Of a stretch of DNA of 64,000 nucleotides, positions 54,658 to 64,000 are shown piece after piece. Source of the stretch: Podospora comata (taxonomy: Eukaryota; Ascomycota; Sordariomycetes; Sordariales; Podosporaceae); the NCBI GenBank assembly GCA_017354895.1, contig CP071497.1:1736001-1800000 (forward strand), read 5' to 3'. Made by a program: the position numbers and the translations under genes. Below the pieces are notes generated by a model that did not search any database, had not been told where the DNA came from, and saw nothing but the letters and a program-made list of their open reading frames with translations. Every line of letters begins with the position of its first letter. Positions within the stretch are counted from its first letter, which is position 1.

Positions 54658-54883
54658 GTAAATTATGGGGATAGCGAGCATGTTTTTTCTGTGTTGCTGT
54701 TATTTCTTTGTTTTGAGCATGCATTGTAGGAATGGAATGGCATAAAAATATGATGGCTGTAGGATGTTGTGTATAGGGACTTGTGTAGTGTTGAGGGGAA
54801 AGATATTAGAGTTCTGGGCAACTGATACTGTTTGGAAAGTAGCTGCACTGATGTGTGGAAGTTCTTAGTCGGAAATCGTCGAA

Positions 54884-54973
54884 GCGGGTTTAGCTCAGTT
54901 GGGAGAGCGTCAGACTGAAGTTAACTTCAGGAAGTCAATCTGAAGGTCGTGTGTTCGATCCACACAAACCGCA
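54884..54973 (+). tRNA. tRNA-Phe (GAA) with a 17-nt intron
   Basis: The gene opens GCGGGTTTAGCTCAGTTGGG, has D-stem and loop, then CAGACTGAAG with anticodon GAA. A 17-nt intron (54921-54937) follows the base 3' to the anticodon, then ATCTG closes the anticodon stem. The T-arm GTGTG-TTCGATC-CACAC and acceptor AAACCGC plus discriminator A complete it. One acceptor position (G5 against A68) is unpaired. The mature length is 73 nt before CCA. A T4 run follows at 54976. The intron location one base after the anticodon is the canonical site for nuclear pre-tRNA introns. Confidence 0.95.
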
Positions 54974-55196
54974 TCTTTTGCCATTTCTCCAAAACTGATT
55001 GGGATTTTTCACATTTGTATTGTTCAATATTTTTATGATTTTGCAAGTTCATACATACTTTGTCTCTTCAGGGTGAACGTGACGCAATGGTTTGACACGC
55101 AACCCGGTAGTAGGGTAGGGGGTGTTGCTGAAGGAGATGAAAATATTGGCCATCAGCACCAAACTTTCATAACAGCACATTCTTGCCCAAACCGTC

Positions 55197-55315
55197 ACAT
55201 ACGACCATAGACAGCTGAAAATACGGCATCCCGTCCGCTCTGCCCGAGTCAAACAGCTGATCGCCAGACTAGTACTCAGGTGGGTGACCACTGGGGAATC
55301 CCTGGTGTTGTATGT
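55197..55315 (+). rRNA. 5S rRNA gene (dispersed copy)
   Basis: About 119 nt beginning ACATACGACCATAG and ending GTTGTATGT, whose ends pair as helix I with one wobble pair. The central CCCGTCCGCTCTG-like stretch, the internal GTAC-TCAGGTGGGTGACCAC segment and the final GGGGAATCCCTGGTG match the 5S layout in order. A T6 run at 55315-55320 ends it. It is a single copy away from any rDNA unit, the dispersed organisation seen in Neurospora and related moulds. Positions in helix II/III differ from the commonest Neurospora type, so it might be a variant or a decayed copy. Confidence 0.9.
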
Positions 55316-55682
55316 TTTTTGGTGGCTTCTTTGACTCAGCTTAATGCCGGGTGAGGACTTTGGTAGGAGGTTACTGATCAGGTCTTTGCTTATCTGGTTC
55401 ATGTTGATCTTTTGAGGAGGTAGTTCAAGGCTATAAATCAACTACCTATCCTAACCATCTGTATTTGGGAATCACATAGTTGCTGTCTACCTCTTAACCC
55501 TTTTGCTTGCATCTTGAAACACTATCCAATAAACTACCTAGGTACGCTTACTTGGCGCATGTCTATTGATTGCAGTTGAACCCATACGTCTTTTCAACAA
55601 AACTTTTAAAATCCCCACTCCAAACAACTCGAAAGCAATCCACAGTCCCCAACCCTCTCAGTCTTGACCACACAGCAGGTAC

Positions 55683-57694
55683 TCATGCCGTCCCCTCAAG
55701 CCTCCTCTGCTTAATAAACAACGCCAACACAAACGCCGACGCAGAAAAGAAAAACGACACCCCGTGACTCCACCACAACCCGTCCACATAGCTCTCAACA
55801 ACCGCCTTCTGCACCACCCCCGTTGCCCTATCAACATAATCCACATCTGACACTGTCTCAGCAATAACCTTTGCAATCTCCACCGCCCCAAACCCAAGTC
55901 CGGCAAGCCTATTGAACAGAGTCCTTCTCAGAGCAGCCTTCATAACCGCATTCGACACTGAAAGTCCCATTGTCAAAGCGATGGTGCTAGAGAGATACAT
56001 GAACGAGATCGAAGGTGCCGCGTGGGCGGGGTCGACGACGGCTTGAAGGGAGATGAACACGGCTGACTGGGCGATGCCGGTTCCGAAGCCGCTGGGAAAG
56101 ATGTAGAGGGATTCCCAGACGTTGGTGTTGCCGTGCCACCGGAGCATGAGGAGGAGGTAGGAGAGGGAGGAGAAGGTGACGGCGAGGATGATGAGGGCCT
56201 TGTAGCGGCCGGAGCGTTTGATGAGGATGCCGGAGAGGACGCCGCCGATGGCGTTTCCTGCTACGGCTGGGACCAGGTGGGCACCGGCTGAGGAGGCGGA
56301 GGAGCGGGAGGTGATTTGGAAGTAGAGGGGGACGGAGAACATGAGCTGGGTGAAGTGTTAGTGATTTTTATACCTGAATTGTTTCAGGAAAACTTACTCC
56401 AAGCTGGGCGGCTGTTTGAAGTCCCAAAATCAGGTAGGAAATAACGGCATCCCGCTGATGAAAGATCTCCAGTGGTAGGATCGGCTCCTCTTGGCGTTTT
56501 TCGACTGCAACAAAAACAGCAATGAGCACAAAGCTGAAGCTGATGAGGCTAATCGTGATGGGAGATGACCAGGGTAGCTTGACACCGCCTAGCTCGATGG
56601 GTGTGAGTAGGGCGAGGATCATAAAGGCGAAGATGAAGGACCCCTTGAAGTCGATCCGGCTGAACTTGGATTTGCGGATTTCGGCCTCGGCACTGCTGGT
56701 CGAGACAAAATCCGAGGTTGGCTCAGTGTGGCTCGGCAGATAGATTGCAACGAGGATGATGGCGCCCAGGATGATGGGGACTTGCCCGAAGAAAGACCAG
56801 CGCCATCCAATTACATCCACGAGCCAGCCGCCGAGAGGACCGCCGATAGATCGACCAAATGTAGCCACTAGATTGACGTAGGCGCGCCATTGAGCAACCT
56901 CTCGGATGGGAAGGAGATCTATTAGTTGTTAGTGATTGTGGTCAAAGCTTCCGGCTGTGCACCATTCCTACCAGTGATCAAGATTGACACCAGCGAAGCC
57001 ATGCCAGAGGCGCCAGCCCCTGAAATGACTCGGCCAAGAATGACCTGGCCCATTGTCTGGCCGATGCCCCTGTTTGTTGTTAGTATTTATTTACCTCTTT
57101 TGCCGGAAAACAGCAAACTCACACAATAAAACTGCAGATGGTCAGCTATTGCTTCTTCTTAACAATCAGTCGGGATTTCAACTTACCAACCAAAAACGAA
57201 AATGGCATAGGCAAAAGTGACAAGCGTCTTTCTGCCGTAGATATCACTCAACTTTCCGTAGAGTGTCTGCGTTGCCGCGCCTGCGATGGCAAAACCGGTG
57301 ATCAGCCATGTCGAGTTGCCCAAGTCGTTGAACTCGGAGGCAATGTTGGAGTGCGTGGCCAGCAGGATGGAGCCGTCGCAGTGAGCAACAAAGATGCCTG
57401 AAGATTTTGAGTCTCAGCGTCATGAGTTTTCTTTGAATTGAGAAGGAAAGGAAGGGACGAACCGATGAGCAGGACTGAAATGATGCGAGCCACCTGTGTT
57501 CTCGAGATGCCAGTCGCAATCTCCCCGCTGCGCACACTTTCTTCATCCACGCCGACCTTCTTCACAACACTCCCATTCTCACTGATTGGAAGCGCCTCAG
57601 AGTTTGGCGGCGTCTCACTGATAACTGGCACATTGCTGAGGAGGGGCGACTGCTCGGTTGGTTGGCCACCTGCTGGGTCTGAAATTCGTGCCAT
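55683..57694 (-). CDS. MFS transporter, DHA2/Vba-like
   Basis: Six exons: 57694-57463, 57397-57187, 57131-57123 (9 nt), 57069-56972, 56918-56398 and 56345-55683. Sum 1734 nt, 577 aa. A disordered N-terminal 55 residues precede the first helix. The MFS loop motif reads G-K-L-S-D-I-Y-G-R-K after WLITGFAIAGAATQTLY, and the later block VILGRVISGAGASGM is the second signature. GNSTWLITG and CDGSILLATHSNIASEF resemble vacuolar basic-amino-acid (Vba) and multidrug DHA2 proteins, which have 14 helices. Substrate cannot be read from sequence. It is divergent from the arylsulfatase, 549 bp between starts. The 9-nt exon encodes part of C-F-I-V-G-I-G. Confidence 0.9.
57123..57131 (-). other. 9-nt micro-exon in the MFS gene
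   Basis: TTTTATTGT is flanked by CTGCAG and GTGAGT and is required to keep frame between F-G-C and G-I-G-Q-T-M. Skipping would delete three residues without a frame change. Confidence 0.75.
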
Positions 57695-58243
57695 GGTTGC
57701 TCCGCCAAACAATGGACTGCAACTGATCAGTTTTGTCGATGCAGTTATCACAAGGTTTTCCCAACAAGAAAAATCAGTCGCGCTTCTGCCTTCAGCTCGT
57801 GGCCGGCCTCGGCCAAAAATCCGAAAAAGTCGTCCCCGGAAACAAAGACTTATCGCCGGCCGGTGTGGTACAGCTCGGGCGATCACGACATACAAAAGAC
57901 AATGTCGCAAGGCTCGTTTGGTGGCATTTACCCCATCTTCAGGGGCTCTGCGAACTGCTAGTGCAGCTGCAAGCATGTTTGACAACACCACACGAAGCCA
58001 TCCGGGATGTGGGGGTCGGTGGTGGTCAACAGCGAGTATTGGTCTTTGCAATTGCCGCGAACTATTACGCAATCAACAAGGCAGAGCTAAGAACCATTCC
58101 TCGGCAACCTCACAATCACCGGTCCACCGGTCTGGTGCCGATCAAAGAAATGATAAATATGAATCAAAATGTCTCTCCATGCTTCTTGGATATCTGTCAC
58201 CTCATCAACCTCTTTGCATTGGCCCCCGAAGTGACTTGTCGCC
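57695..58243. promoter_or_regulatory. Divergent promoter interval (MFS transporter / arylsulfatase)
   Basis: The 549 bp between the two start codons must contain both promoters. I cannot place a TATA box or a sulfur-regulator (CYS3-type) site with confidence. Spurious open frames cross it on both strands. Confidence 0.45.
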
Positions 58244-60223
58244 ATGCGTTTCTCAGGAGCTGCACTTGCAGCAGGTCTGCAATTGCCCACGGTGGCTTTG
58301 GCCAGCCATGGCAGCCAGAAGCCGTTGGGAGATGACCGGCTGGACAGCACACCGGCAACCAAGGGGGGCAAGCATCCAAATATTGTCTTCATCCTGACCG
58401 ATGACCAAGATTTGCACATGAACTCCCTCGACTATGTCCCCCTGATCAAGAAGCACCTTCTCGACGAGGGCACCCTCTACAAGCGCCACTACTGCACCAC
58501 AGCCATCTGCTGCCCCGCCAGAGTATCTCTCTTGACCGGCCAGCAAGCTCACAACACCAATGTCACCGATGTCAACCCTCCACATGGTAAGATTCCTCTC
58601 ACTACGCTGTGCCTGGCACGAGCTTACCAGGTATCCCAGGTGGCTATCCCAAGTTCATCAATCAAGGGTTGAACAACAACTACCTCCCAATCTGGCTTCA
58701 GGAGGCCGGCTACAACACCTACTACACCGGCAAGCTGTTCAACGCCCACACTGTCGAGAACTACAACTCGCCCTACCCGGCCGGCTGGAACGGCTCCGAC
58801 TTTCTCCTGGACCCATACACCTACAACTATCTCAACTCCTCCTTCCAACGGAACCAGGACCCCCCCAAGAGCTACGAGGGATTCCACTCTGTCGACGTCC
58901 TCGCGGAGAAGTCCCTCGGCTTCGTCGACGAAGCCGTCAGAGCCGACAGCCCCTTCTTCCTCGGCATCGCCCCCGTCGCTCCCCATAGCAACGTCGAGTC
59001 GAACACTCTGGGGGATGACATGGGCGACGACTGGGGCAACCTCCCCGACATTGAGGAGTTCGCCAAGTTCGGCCCCCCCGTCCCGGCAAAGCGCCACGAG
59101 CATTTGTTCAAAGACGTCAAGATCCCCCGGACCCCCAACTTCAACCCTGACAAGCCGACGGGGGCGAACTGGGTCCGGCTTCGCAAGAAGCTCAACCAGG
59201 AGAATATTGACTACAATGATCACTTTTACCGCCAGAGGCTTCGCACCCTGCAGTCGGTCGACGAGCTGGTTGCTTCGGTTGTGGAGCGGTTGGAGGAGCA
59301 TGGCGTTCTGGATAATACGTACATTTTTTACACGACCGATAATGGGTATCATATCAGTCAGCACCGTCTTAATCCTGGGAAGGAGTGCGGGTTTGAGGAG
59401 GATATCAACATCCCGCTTATCATTCGCGGTCCTGGCGTGGCGAAGGGGGTGGTTTCGGAGATTGTCACCACGCACGTTGACTTGGCGCCTACGATTCTTA
59501 ACATTGCCGGTTTGCCTCACCGAGCGGACTTTGACGGTGAGGCGATTCCGCTGAGTCGGAAGGACATTGAGGACACGGTCAAGACGAGACACGAGCATGT
59601 GACGGTGGAGTTTTGGGGATTTGCTGTTTCGGAGGGGGGCAAGTTGTTTGATGAGGATGAGGAGAGGTTGACGCTGAATAACACGTACAAGGGGTTGAGG
59701 ATTATTGGGAGGGGGTATAATTTTTATTACGCGGTTTGGTGCAATAATGAGCATGAGCTTTATGATTTGAGTGTGAGGCCCCCCCCCCCCCTTTCCCTTT
59801 TTTTCCCTGACATGAAATGGCAAAGATACTAATGTTGGAAAGACTGACCCCTACCAAACCAACAATTTGCTTCATCCTACAACTACCAAGCCCAAGACTC
59901 TTCTTGGGGTGGAGTTTCACAAGGTGATTGCCCGGTTGGATTCTTTGTTGTTTGTGCTCAAGTCTTGCAAGGGGAGGACTTGTGTCAGGCCGTGGGAGGC
60001 GCTGCATCCGCAGGGGAATGTGGCCAATTTGCATGATGCGCTCGGGAAGAGGTTTGATGTTTTTTATGAGCAGCAGCAGAAAAAGGTTAGGTTTGATAGG
60101 TGCGAGTTGGGGTATATTGTTGATGCCGAGGGGCCGCAGTTCGAGAGGGATGGGGTGGTGTATAAAGCGGGGGCGGGGGGGTGGTATAAGAGGGGGGGGA
60201 TCAGTTGGAGTGAGTGGACTTAA
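58244..60223 (+). CDS. Arylsulfatase, Cys-type
   Basis: Exons 58244-58586, 58640-59772 and 59843-60223 sum to 1857 nt, 618 aa. Residues 1-20 form a signal peptide. The metal site D-D in FILTDDQD (53-54) and the sulfatase signature C-C-P-A-R-V-S-L-L-T-G with Cys89 (C-x-P-x-R) are present, followed by YNTYYTGKLF, PFFLGIAPVAPHSNV and TTDNGYHISQHRLNPGKE. The Cys normally becomes formylglycine in this family; fungal forms vary in that step. The C-terminal domain after intron 2 matches longer fungal arylsulfatases. Sulfatases release sulfate from aryl or alkyl esters, in fungi often under sulfur limitation. Intron 2 contains a run of 13 C and a T-rich tract, likely hard to sequence. Confidence 0.93.
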
Positions 60224-60825
60224 GGGGGGGCAAGGTCGTGGAAATGTAAACATATGGTCATGATTATTTGGGCGGATGATGAGGGTTGAAGTCTATGATT
60301 CTGGAAAATGGTGTTTGAGAGCTGATAGGAATGAAATAAAAACTGTGGGCAAATATAGGTATGGTCTGAAGTGTTTCTCTGTTAACTGTGTATCCAAGTA
60401 ATTTGGTAAAAAAGCCTCTTTTAGATTAAGATGGCGACTAGAACTGTCAAGATAGTCGAAATCAATAGAAAGGTAAGGTAGCCGGTCTGTCAAGGCACCT
60501 ATAAATACCCAATGTTCATGCAATCAACGACTCTATTCCTTCTGTTCATAATAGGTCAGCGGTCCAGAATTATGTCCGTCCCCAACAAGTCATTCGCACA
60601 CACCGCATGTATTTATCCAGAAAACCCCCGAGAAACCAACAGTCAAAATTCGGAGAAGACTCGGGGTAATCCCACCTCACCTCTGTTACCCCGCGGGGCT
60701 GTGACCCTTCTTGTGATATGTCACCGCGAGAGTGGACACTTCAAAGCCAGAACTGAAAGCACATTCTTCAGTCCAAACTACCTTGGCTTTATCATCAAGC
60801 ACTTGATCTTCTTGCCTAAGCAACC
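60224..60825. other. Spacer
   Basis: About 0.6 kb between two plus-strand genes. No RNA gene. Contains the SDR promoter. Confidence 0.5.
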
Positions 60826-61997
60826 ATGACCGACCAAACCGCCCAATTCACCCCCCGCTTCCGCACCGACATCTATCCCTTCATCGAGCCCTCCAAGTAC
60901 AGGGGATCCCTCCGCAACAAAGTAACCATCATCACCGGCGCAGCGGGAGCAATCGGCCGAGGACTCGCCGAGTCGTTTGCTGTCGCGGGGGCAAAGCTGG
61001 TCTTGACTTACAACCGGACGCCGCCACCGCCCGAGCTGGAGGAGAGATGTCTTCGGTTTGGAGCTGCTGATGTGTCGTTTGTAAAGTGTGATGTTGCTGA
61101 GCTTGGGGGGTGTGAGGCTCTTGTTAGGGAGGCGGGTTTTTCTTTTCCTTTTCAAGGGGGTAGGGGGTGAGATGGCTGACTGGGTGTTTAGACTTTGGAA
61201 CTGCATGGTAGGGCAGATATTTTGATCAACAATGCTGGGGCGAACGGGCTTGGGCCGGTATGTTTTCACGGTTTGGCATGTCGAGTTGGTACTGATGAAT
61301 GGGATATAGCTTCACGACCAAGCGCCTCAGGATTTCATCAAGGAGATTGCAGTAAACTTCCACGGGCCGTATTACCTCATGAGGCTGCTCCTCACGTATT
61401 TTCGACAACAGCGAAGTGGCTGCGTGCTGAATATTGCCTCGAGGGCCGGGACAGTGGCTATACCATATAGCACCGGGTACTGCTCCAGCAAGGCAGCACT
61501 GATCAACCTAACCGCCTGTGCGCAAAAGGAGCTTGACATTGATGGTTTGGGAGAGGAGGTGCACATGTATTCGCTGCACCCTGGGGGGATTAAGAGCGCG
61601 ATGACGCTGAAGAGTGTGTCCTTCCACATATGCTATTACTTAAAGGTATAGGCTAACAGAAGATACCTTAGAATACTCACCGGAATCTGTGTCTACTCTT
61701 CCGCCTCAGGCGCAGAGCAAGTTTGTGAATGCGCTGGATATCTATGATGACTCCCCGTATCTGAACGGGATGGTGTGTGTTGCGCTTGCGACGGGGGTGG
61801 GGAAGGAGGTGCTGAGGGGCAAGTATTTTGATGTTGGGCAGGATTTGGAAGATGTGCTCGCTCAAAGGGAGGCGTTGAGGCAGAACCCGGATTTGTATGG
61901 GTTGCACACGAGCTTCTTGGGTGGGCTGAAGAACGGGGGTATGCCGGAGGGGGGGTATAGGAAGGAGGAGTGGGGGATGGAGTTTCCTGGTTTTTGA
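60826..61997 (+). CDS. Short-chain dehydrogenase/reductase
   Basis: Exons 60826 to about 61131, 61192-61257, 61310-61613 and 61660-61997 give about 337 aa. The cofactor loop T-G-A-A-G-A-I-G-R-G (Rossmann), N-N-A-G, and the catalytic Ser...Y-C-S-S-K motif are present, as is the usual SLHPGGIKS. The protein ends with a longer C-terminal extension (Y-F-D-V-G-Q-D then LGGLKNGGMPEGG) than classical SDRs of 250 aa. Exon 1's donor is uncertain: frame and spacing favour an exon ending G-A-G at 61131 with a GC-type donor, while a GT donor at 61123 also keeps frame but shortens a conserved helix. Substrate unknown; NAD(P)-dependent oxidoreductase. Confidence 0.85.
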
Positions 61998-63017
61998 TGT
62001 GGTATAGATGGGCTCTTGGACTAGAATATGAGCATACACTAATTGTTGAGCATCGTGCATGTTGACGTCGTCAGGTTGTTTAAAAGAATTGGGAGAAAAA
62101 GGGTTAGGGTTGAGTGAGCGACGGAGACCGTCGGCGAATGCGGGACCGCGTTTTACCGGTGTGGCCGAACCGGAAGCCGCCCATCCCTGCTTGAGCGATG
62201 ATCTGATGATCTGATAAGATCAGCCTGCAGAAAAGGTGGGTCACTTCTGGTGGGTTGCACAGGGGCGCACCTTGCCGGTTCAAATTCAGAGCGGGGGGAC
62301 CTTTTTTTTCCTTCTGAAGTTGCGTCTTGGAAGTCGCACAACACAATGCAGGGTTGGGACTTGTGTCAAGGTGACAATCTGATCTTGGAGAAGATAAAGA
62401 CAAAGGGGCAAAAAGGAAAGGATACCACCATCTGGACCTAGAACGACACAATTCCGATGCCGGTGACATGGCTGTTTTCCGCGGATGGCACATGTTGCAT
62501 GTGCCAACGTCCCCCCGTCTCCAGGGAAGAGGTGGAGCCCCCGTTTGTCAATTTTTCCCCTGCTGCTGCTGCTGCTTGCTGCTGATGAGGCACTTTGGCA
62601 CCCTGGCACTCCTGGCCGGCCAGCAGCTGTTGGGGTGCAGCCAGCGCAGCGGATGCACAAAATGACACAACGGCGCAAAGGGCTCCAATGGGGAGGGTAA
62701 AAACGGACATGGAAGGATGATCTTGTGGGGCAAGCGTCCATATTGCAACTCTTGGGGGGCACTGGGGGAAAAGAAGGTGGGGGAATCGGGATAAGAAGTC
62801 CAAGAAAGTGAAAGTCGGGGGGTCTTTCGCTCATCCCATCCCCCCTTCCCATTTTCCCGTCATACATTCAGGTTTCCCGTGAGAGAAGAAAAGATTGACA
62901 TTGTGCAGCGGCCACTGACATCAGTTCCATCTGCATTTACATTGTTATTACTGCATCTGGATATACACACTTTCTTCTCTCTCTCTTTTTCCTGTCACAG
63001 ACACCAGTACGACCACA
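61998..63017. other. Intergenic spacer
   Basis: About 1 kb between two plus-strand genes. A CTG/TGC-rich stretch near 62561-62585 is the only distinct feature. Leader and promoter of the downstream oxidoreductase should be here. Confidence 0.5.
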
Positions 63018-64000
63018 ATGGGATCCATCGTCCAAGCACCCGCCCTTACCACCCAGACCATGCCCTTCAAAGTTCTCGTCGTGGGCGGCTCCTACGGCGG
63101 TCTCTCCGCCGCCCTCAACCTCCAAGATCTCTGCAGTGGTCTCGCACCACGATGCGGCCCCAAGCCAGTCGAGGGCGCGCCAGTGATCGAGACACCACAG
63201 TTCAACGTTGACATCACCATTGTAGACGAACGTGATGGCTTCTGTGAGTAGTCTTTTCATTTACGCCTCTATTTTGGCTTACCATATGCTAACACACACC
63301 CCTCCAGACCACCTCATCGGCTCCCCCCTCGCTCTGGCCGACGAAGACTACGCGGCCAAGTCCTGGGTAAGATACGAAGACGTCCCCGCCGTCTCCCAAT
63401 CCCAAAACATCCGCGTCCTCCACGGCTCTGTCAAGTCAGTTGATCAAACCTCCAAGACGGCCACTTACCTCCCCTACGGCCTGGTGTCCTCCCCAGAAAA
63501 CACAAGCACCCTTTCATATGACTTTTTGGTCGCCGCCGCCGGCCTCCGCCGCGTCTGGCCTGTGGTTCCGCAGTCTCTCCGCAGGAAACAGTTTCTCTTT
63601 GAGGCCGGCGACCATATCCGTGCTGCCACTACTGCCCGCCACGGCGTGGTGGTTGTGGGCGGTGGTGCGGTCGGTATCGAGATGGCTGCTGAGCTGAAGC
63701 TTGTCCAGCCTCAGTTGAAGGTCACGCTTGTGCATTCGAGGGATAAGCTTCTCAGCTCGGAGCCGCTGCCGGATGAGGTCAAGGATAAGAGTTTGGAGCT
63801 GTTGCTTGAGGCGGGGGTTGGCGTGAGGATGAGCACTAGGTTGGATAAGACGGAGGAGGTGGTGGACGAGCAGGGGAAGAAGGCGGTCAGGGTGTGGTTT
63901 ACCGATGGGGAGAGCATCCTCGCCGATCAGGTCAGCTTGGCGGTGTCCCGGTCTGTGCCGTCGACGGAGTTTTTGGGGGTGAAGGAGACTGGTGTGTTGG
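63018..64000 (+). CDS. FAD-dependent pyridine-nucleotide oxidoreductase, AIF-like (truncated by window end)
   Basis: Exon 1 63018-63243 and exon 2 from 63308 (GTGAGT...CCAG) run to the edge without a stop, 306 residues visible. The FAD-binding fold begins V-L-V-V-G-G-S-Y-G-G-L-S-A-A, and the second dinucleotide fold is VVVVGGGAVGIEMAAE. Between them lie HLIGSPLALAD and YDFLVAAAGL, typical of the AIF/FSP1 and type-2 NADH dehydrogenase-like class. Members transfer electrons from NAD(P)H to quinones or other acceptors. The C-terminal third, which would decide between an AIF-like and a ferredoxin-reductase-like protein, is outside the window. Confidence 0.88.

Larger units (their letters stand above)
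54658..55682. other. RNA-gene spacer between PIG-S and the MFS gene
   Basis: One kilobase that carries the tRNA-Phe and 5S rRNA genes and otherwise only short frames. Plus-strand RNA genes are 223 bp apart. Confidence 0.6.

Noticed and set aside
58624-59823. 399-codon minus-strand open frame opposite the arylsulfatase
   Set aside because: It is an antisense shadow of exon 2 of the sulfatase, caused by codon bias; no domain.

Overview
The window is nuclear DNA from a filamentous ascomycete, most probably a sordariomycete of the Sordariales type. Most genes are broken by short introns of about 45-75 nt with fungal branch points and GTRNGT...YAG borders. There are a lone 5S rRNA gene and single tRNA genes scattered between protein genes. 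The protein set (Pho80-type cyclin, ascomycete laccase ending in DSGI, Cys-type arylsulfatase, PLAC8 protein) is typical of moulds. The left and right ends cut through genes, so the window is internal to a chromosome. No transposon, CRISPR array or secondary-metabolite core gene was found, and base composition shows no heavy RIP.

Layout. 0-6 kb: a truncated SET-domain gene, a broken M20 amidohydrolase, a microsatellite-rich spacer and a Pho80/PREG-like cyclin. 6-9.3 kb: a long gene-poor stretch. 9.3-13.2 kb: proteasome beta-1 (PRE3), an Erv2-type sulfhydryl oxidase and a secreted orphan. 13.7-18.6 kb: a pyruvate-decarboxylase-like protein with altered cofactor residues, an unknown protein and an amidohydrolase-type decarboxylase. 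19-22.5 kb: mitochondrial ribosomal bL36m, an LYR-motif protein converging on it, an NAA40-type N-acetyltransferase and a PLAC8 protein. 22.9-29.7 kb: tRNA-Asn, a multi-pass membrane protein, a C2-domain protein and a Nudix hydrolase. 29.7-32.1 kb: spacer with one unexplained open frame. 32.1-40.8 kb: a Kin4-like kinase, a laccase and a small protein. 40.8-42.8 kb: spacer with a decayed membrane-protein gene. 42.8-55.3 kb: a Kelch protein, a 1-Cys peroxiredoxin, a FAT1-type acyl-CoA synthetase, GPI transamidase subunit PIG-S, tRNA-Phe and 5S rRNA. 55.7-64 kb: an MFS transporter divergent from an arylsulfatase, an SDR oxidoreductase and a truncated FAD-dependent oxidoreductase.

Exon structures were rebuilt by hand from splice signals, frame continuity and family conservation. 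Where exon lengths sum to a whole number of codons this is stated. The genes mostly do independent housekeeping jobs. The only arrangements hinting at shared function are the transporter/arylsulfatase divergent pair and the convergent pair of mitochondrial small-protein genes.

The most notable observations are: the PDC-like protein with Lys in place of the universal cofactor-activating Glu; a 15-nt micro-exon carrying the proteasome beta-1 catalytic threonine, with further 9-, 12- and 18-nt micro-exons in other genes; two decayed genes; a clear GC-AG intron; and an LYR-motif gene that exists only as short spliced exons. I did not find a convincing new multi-gene system.
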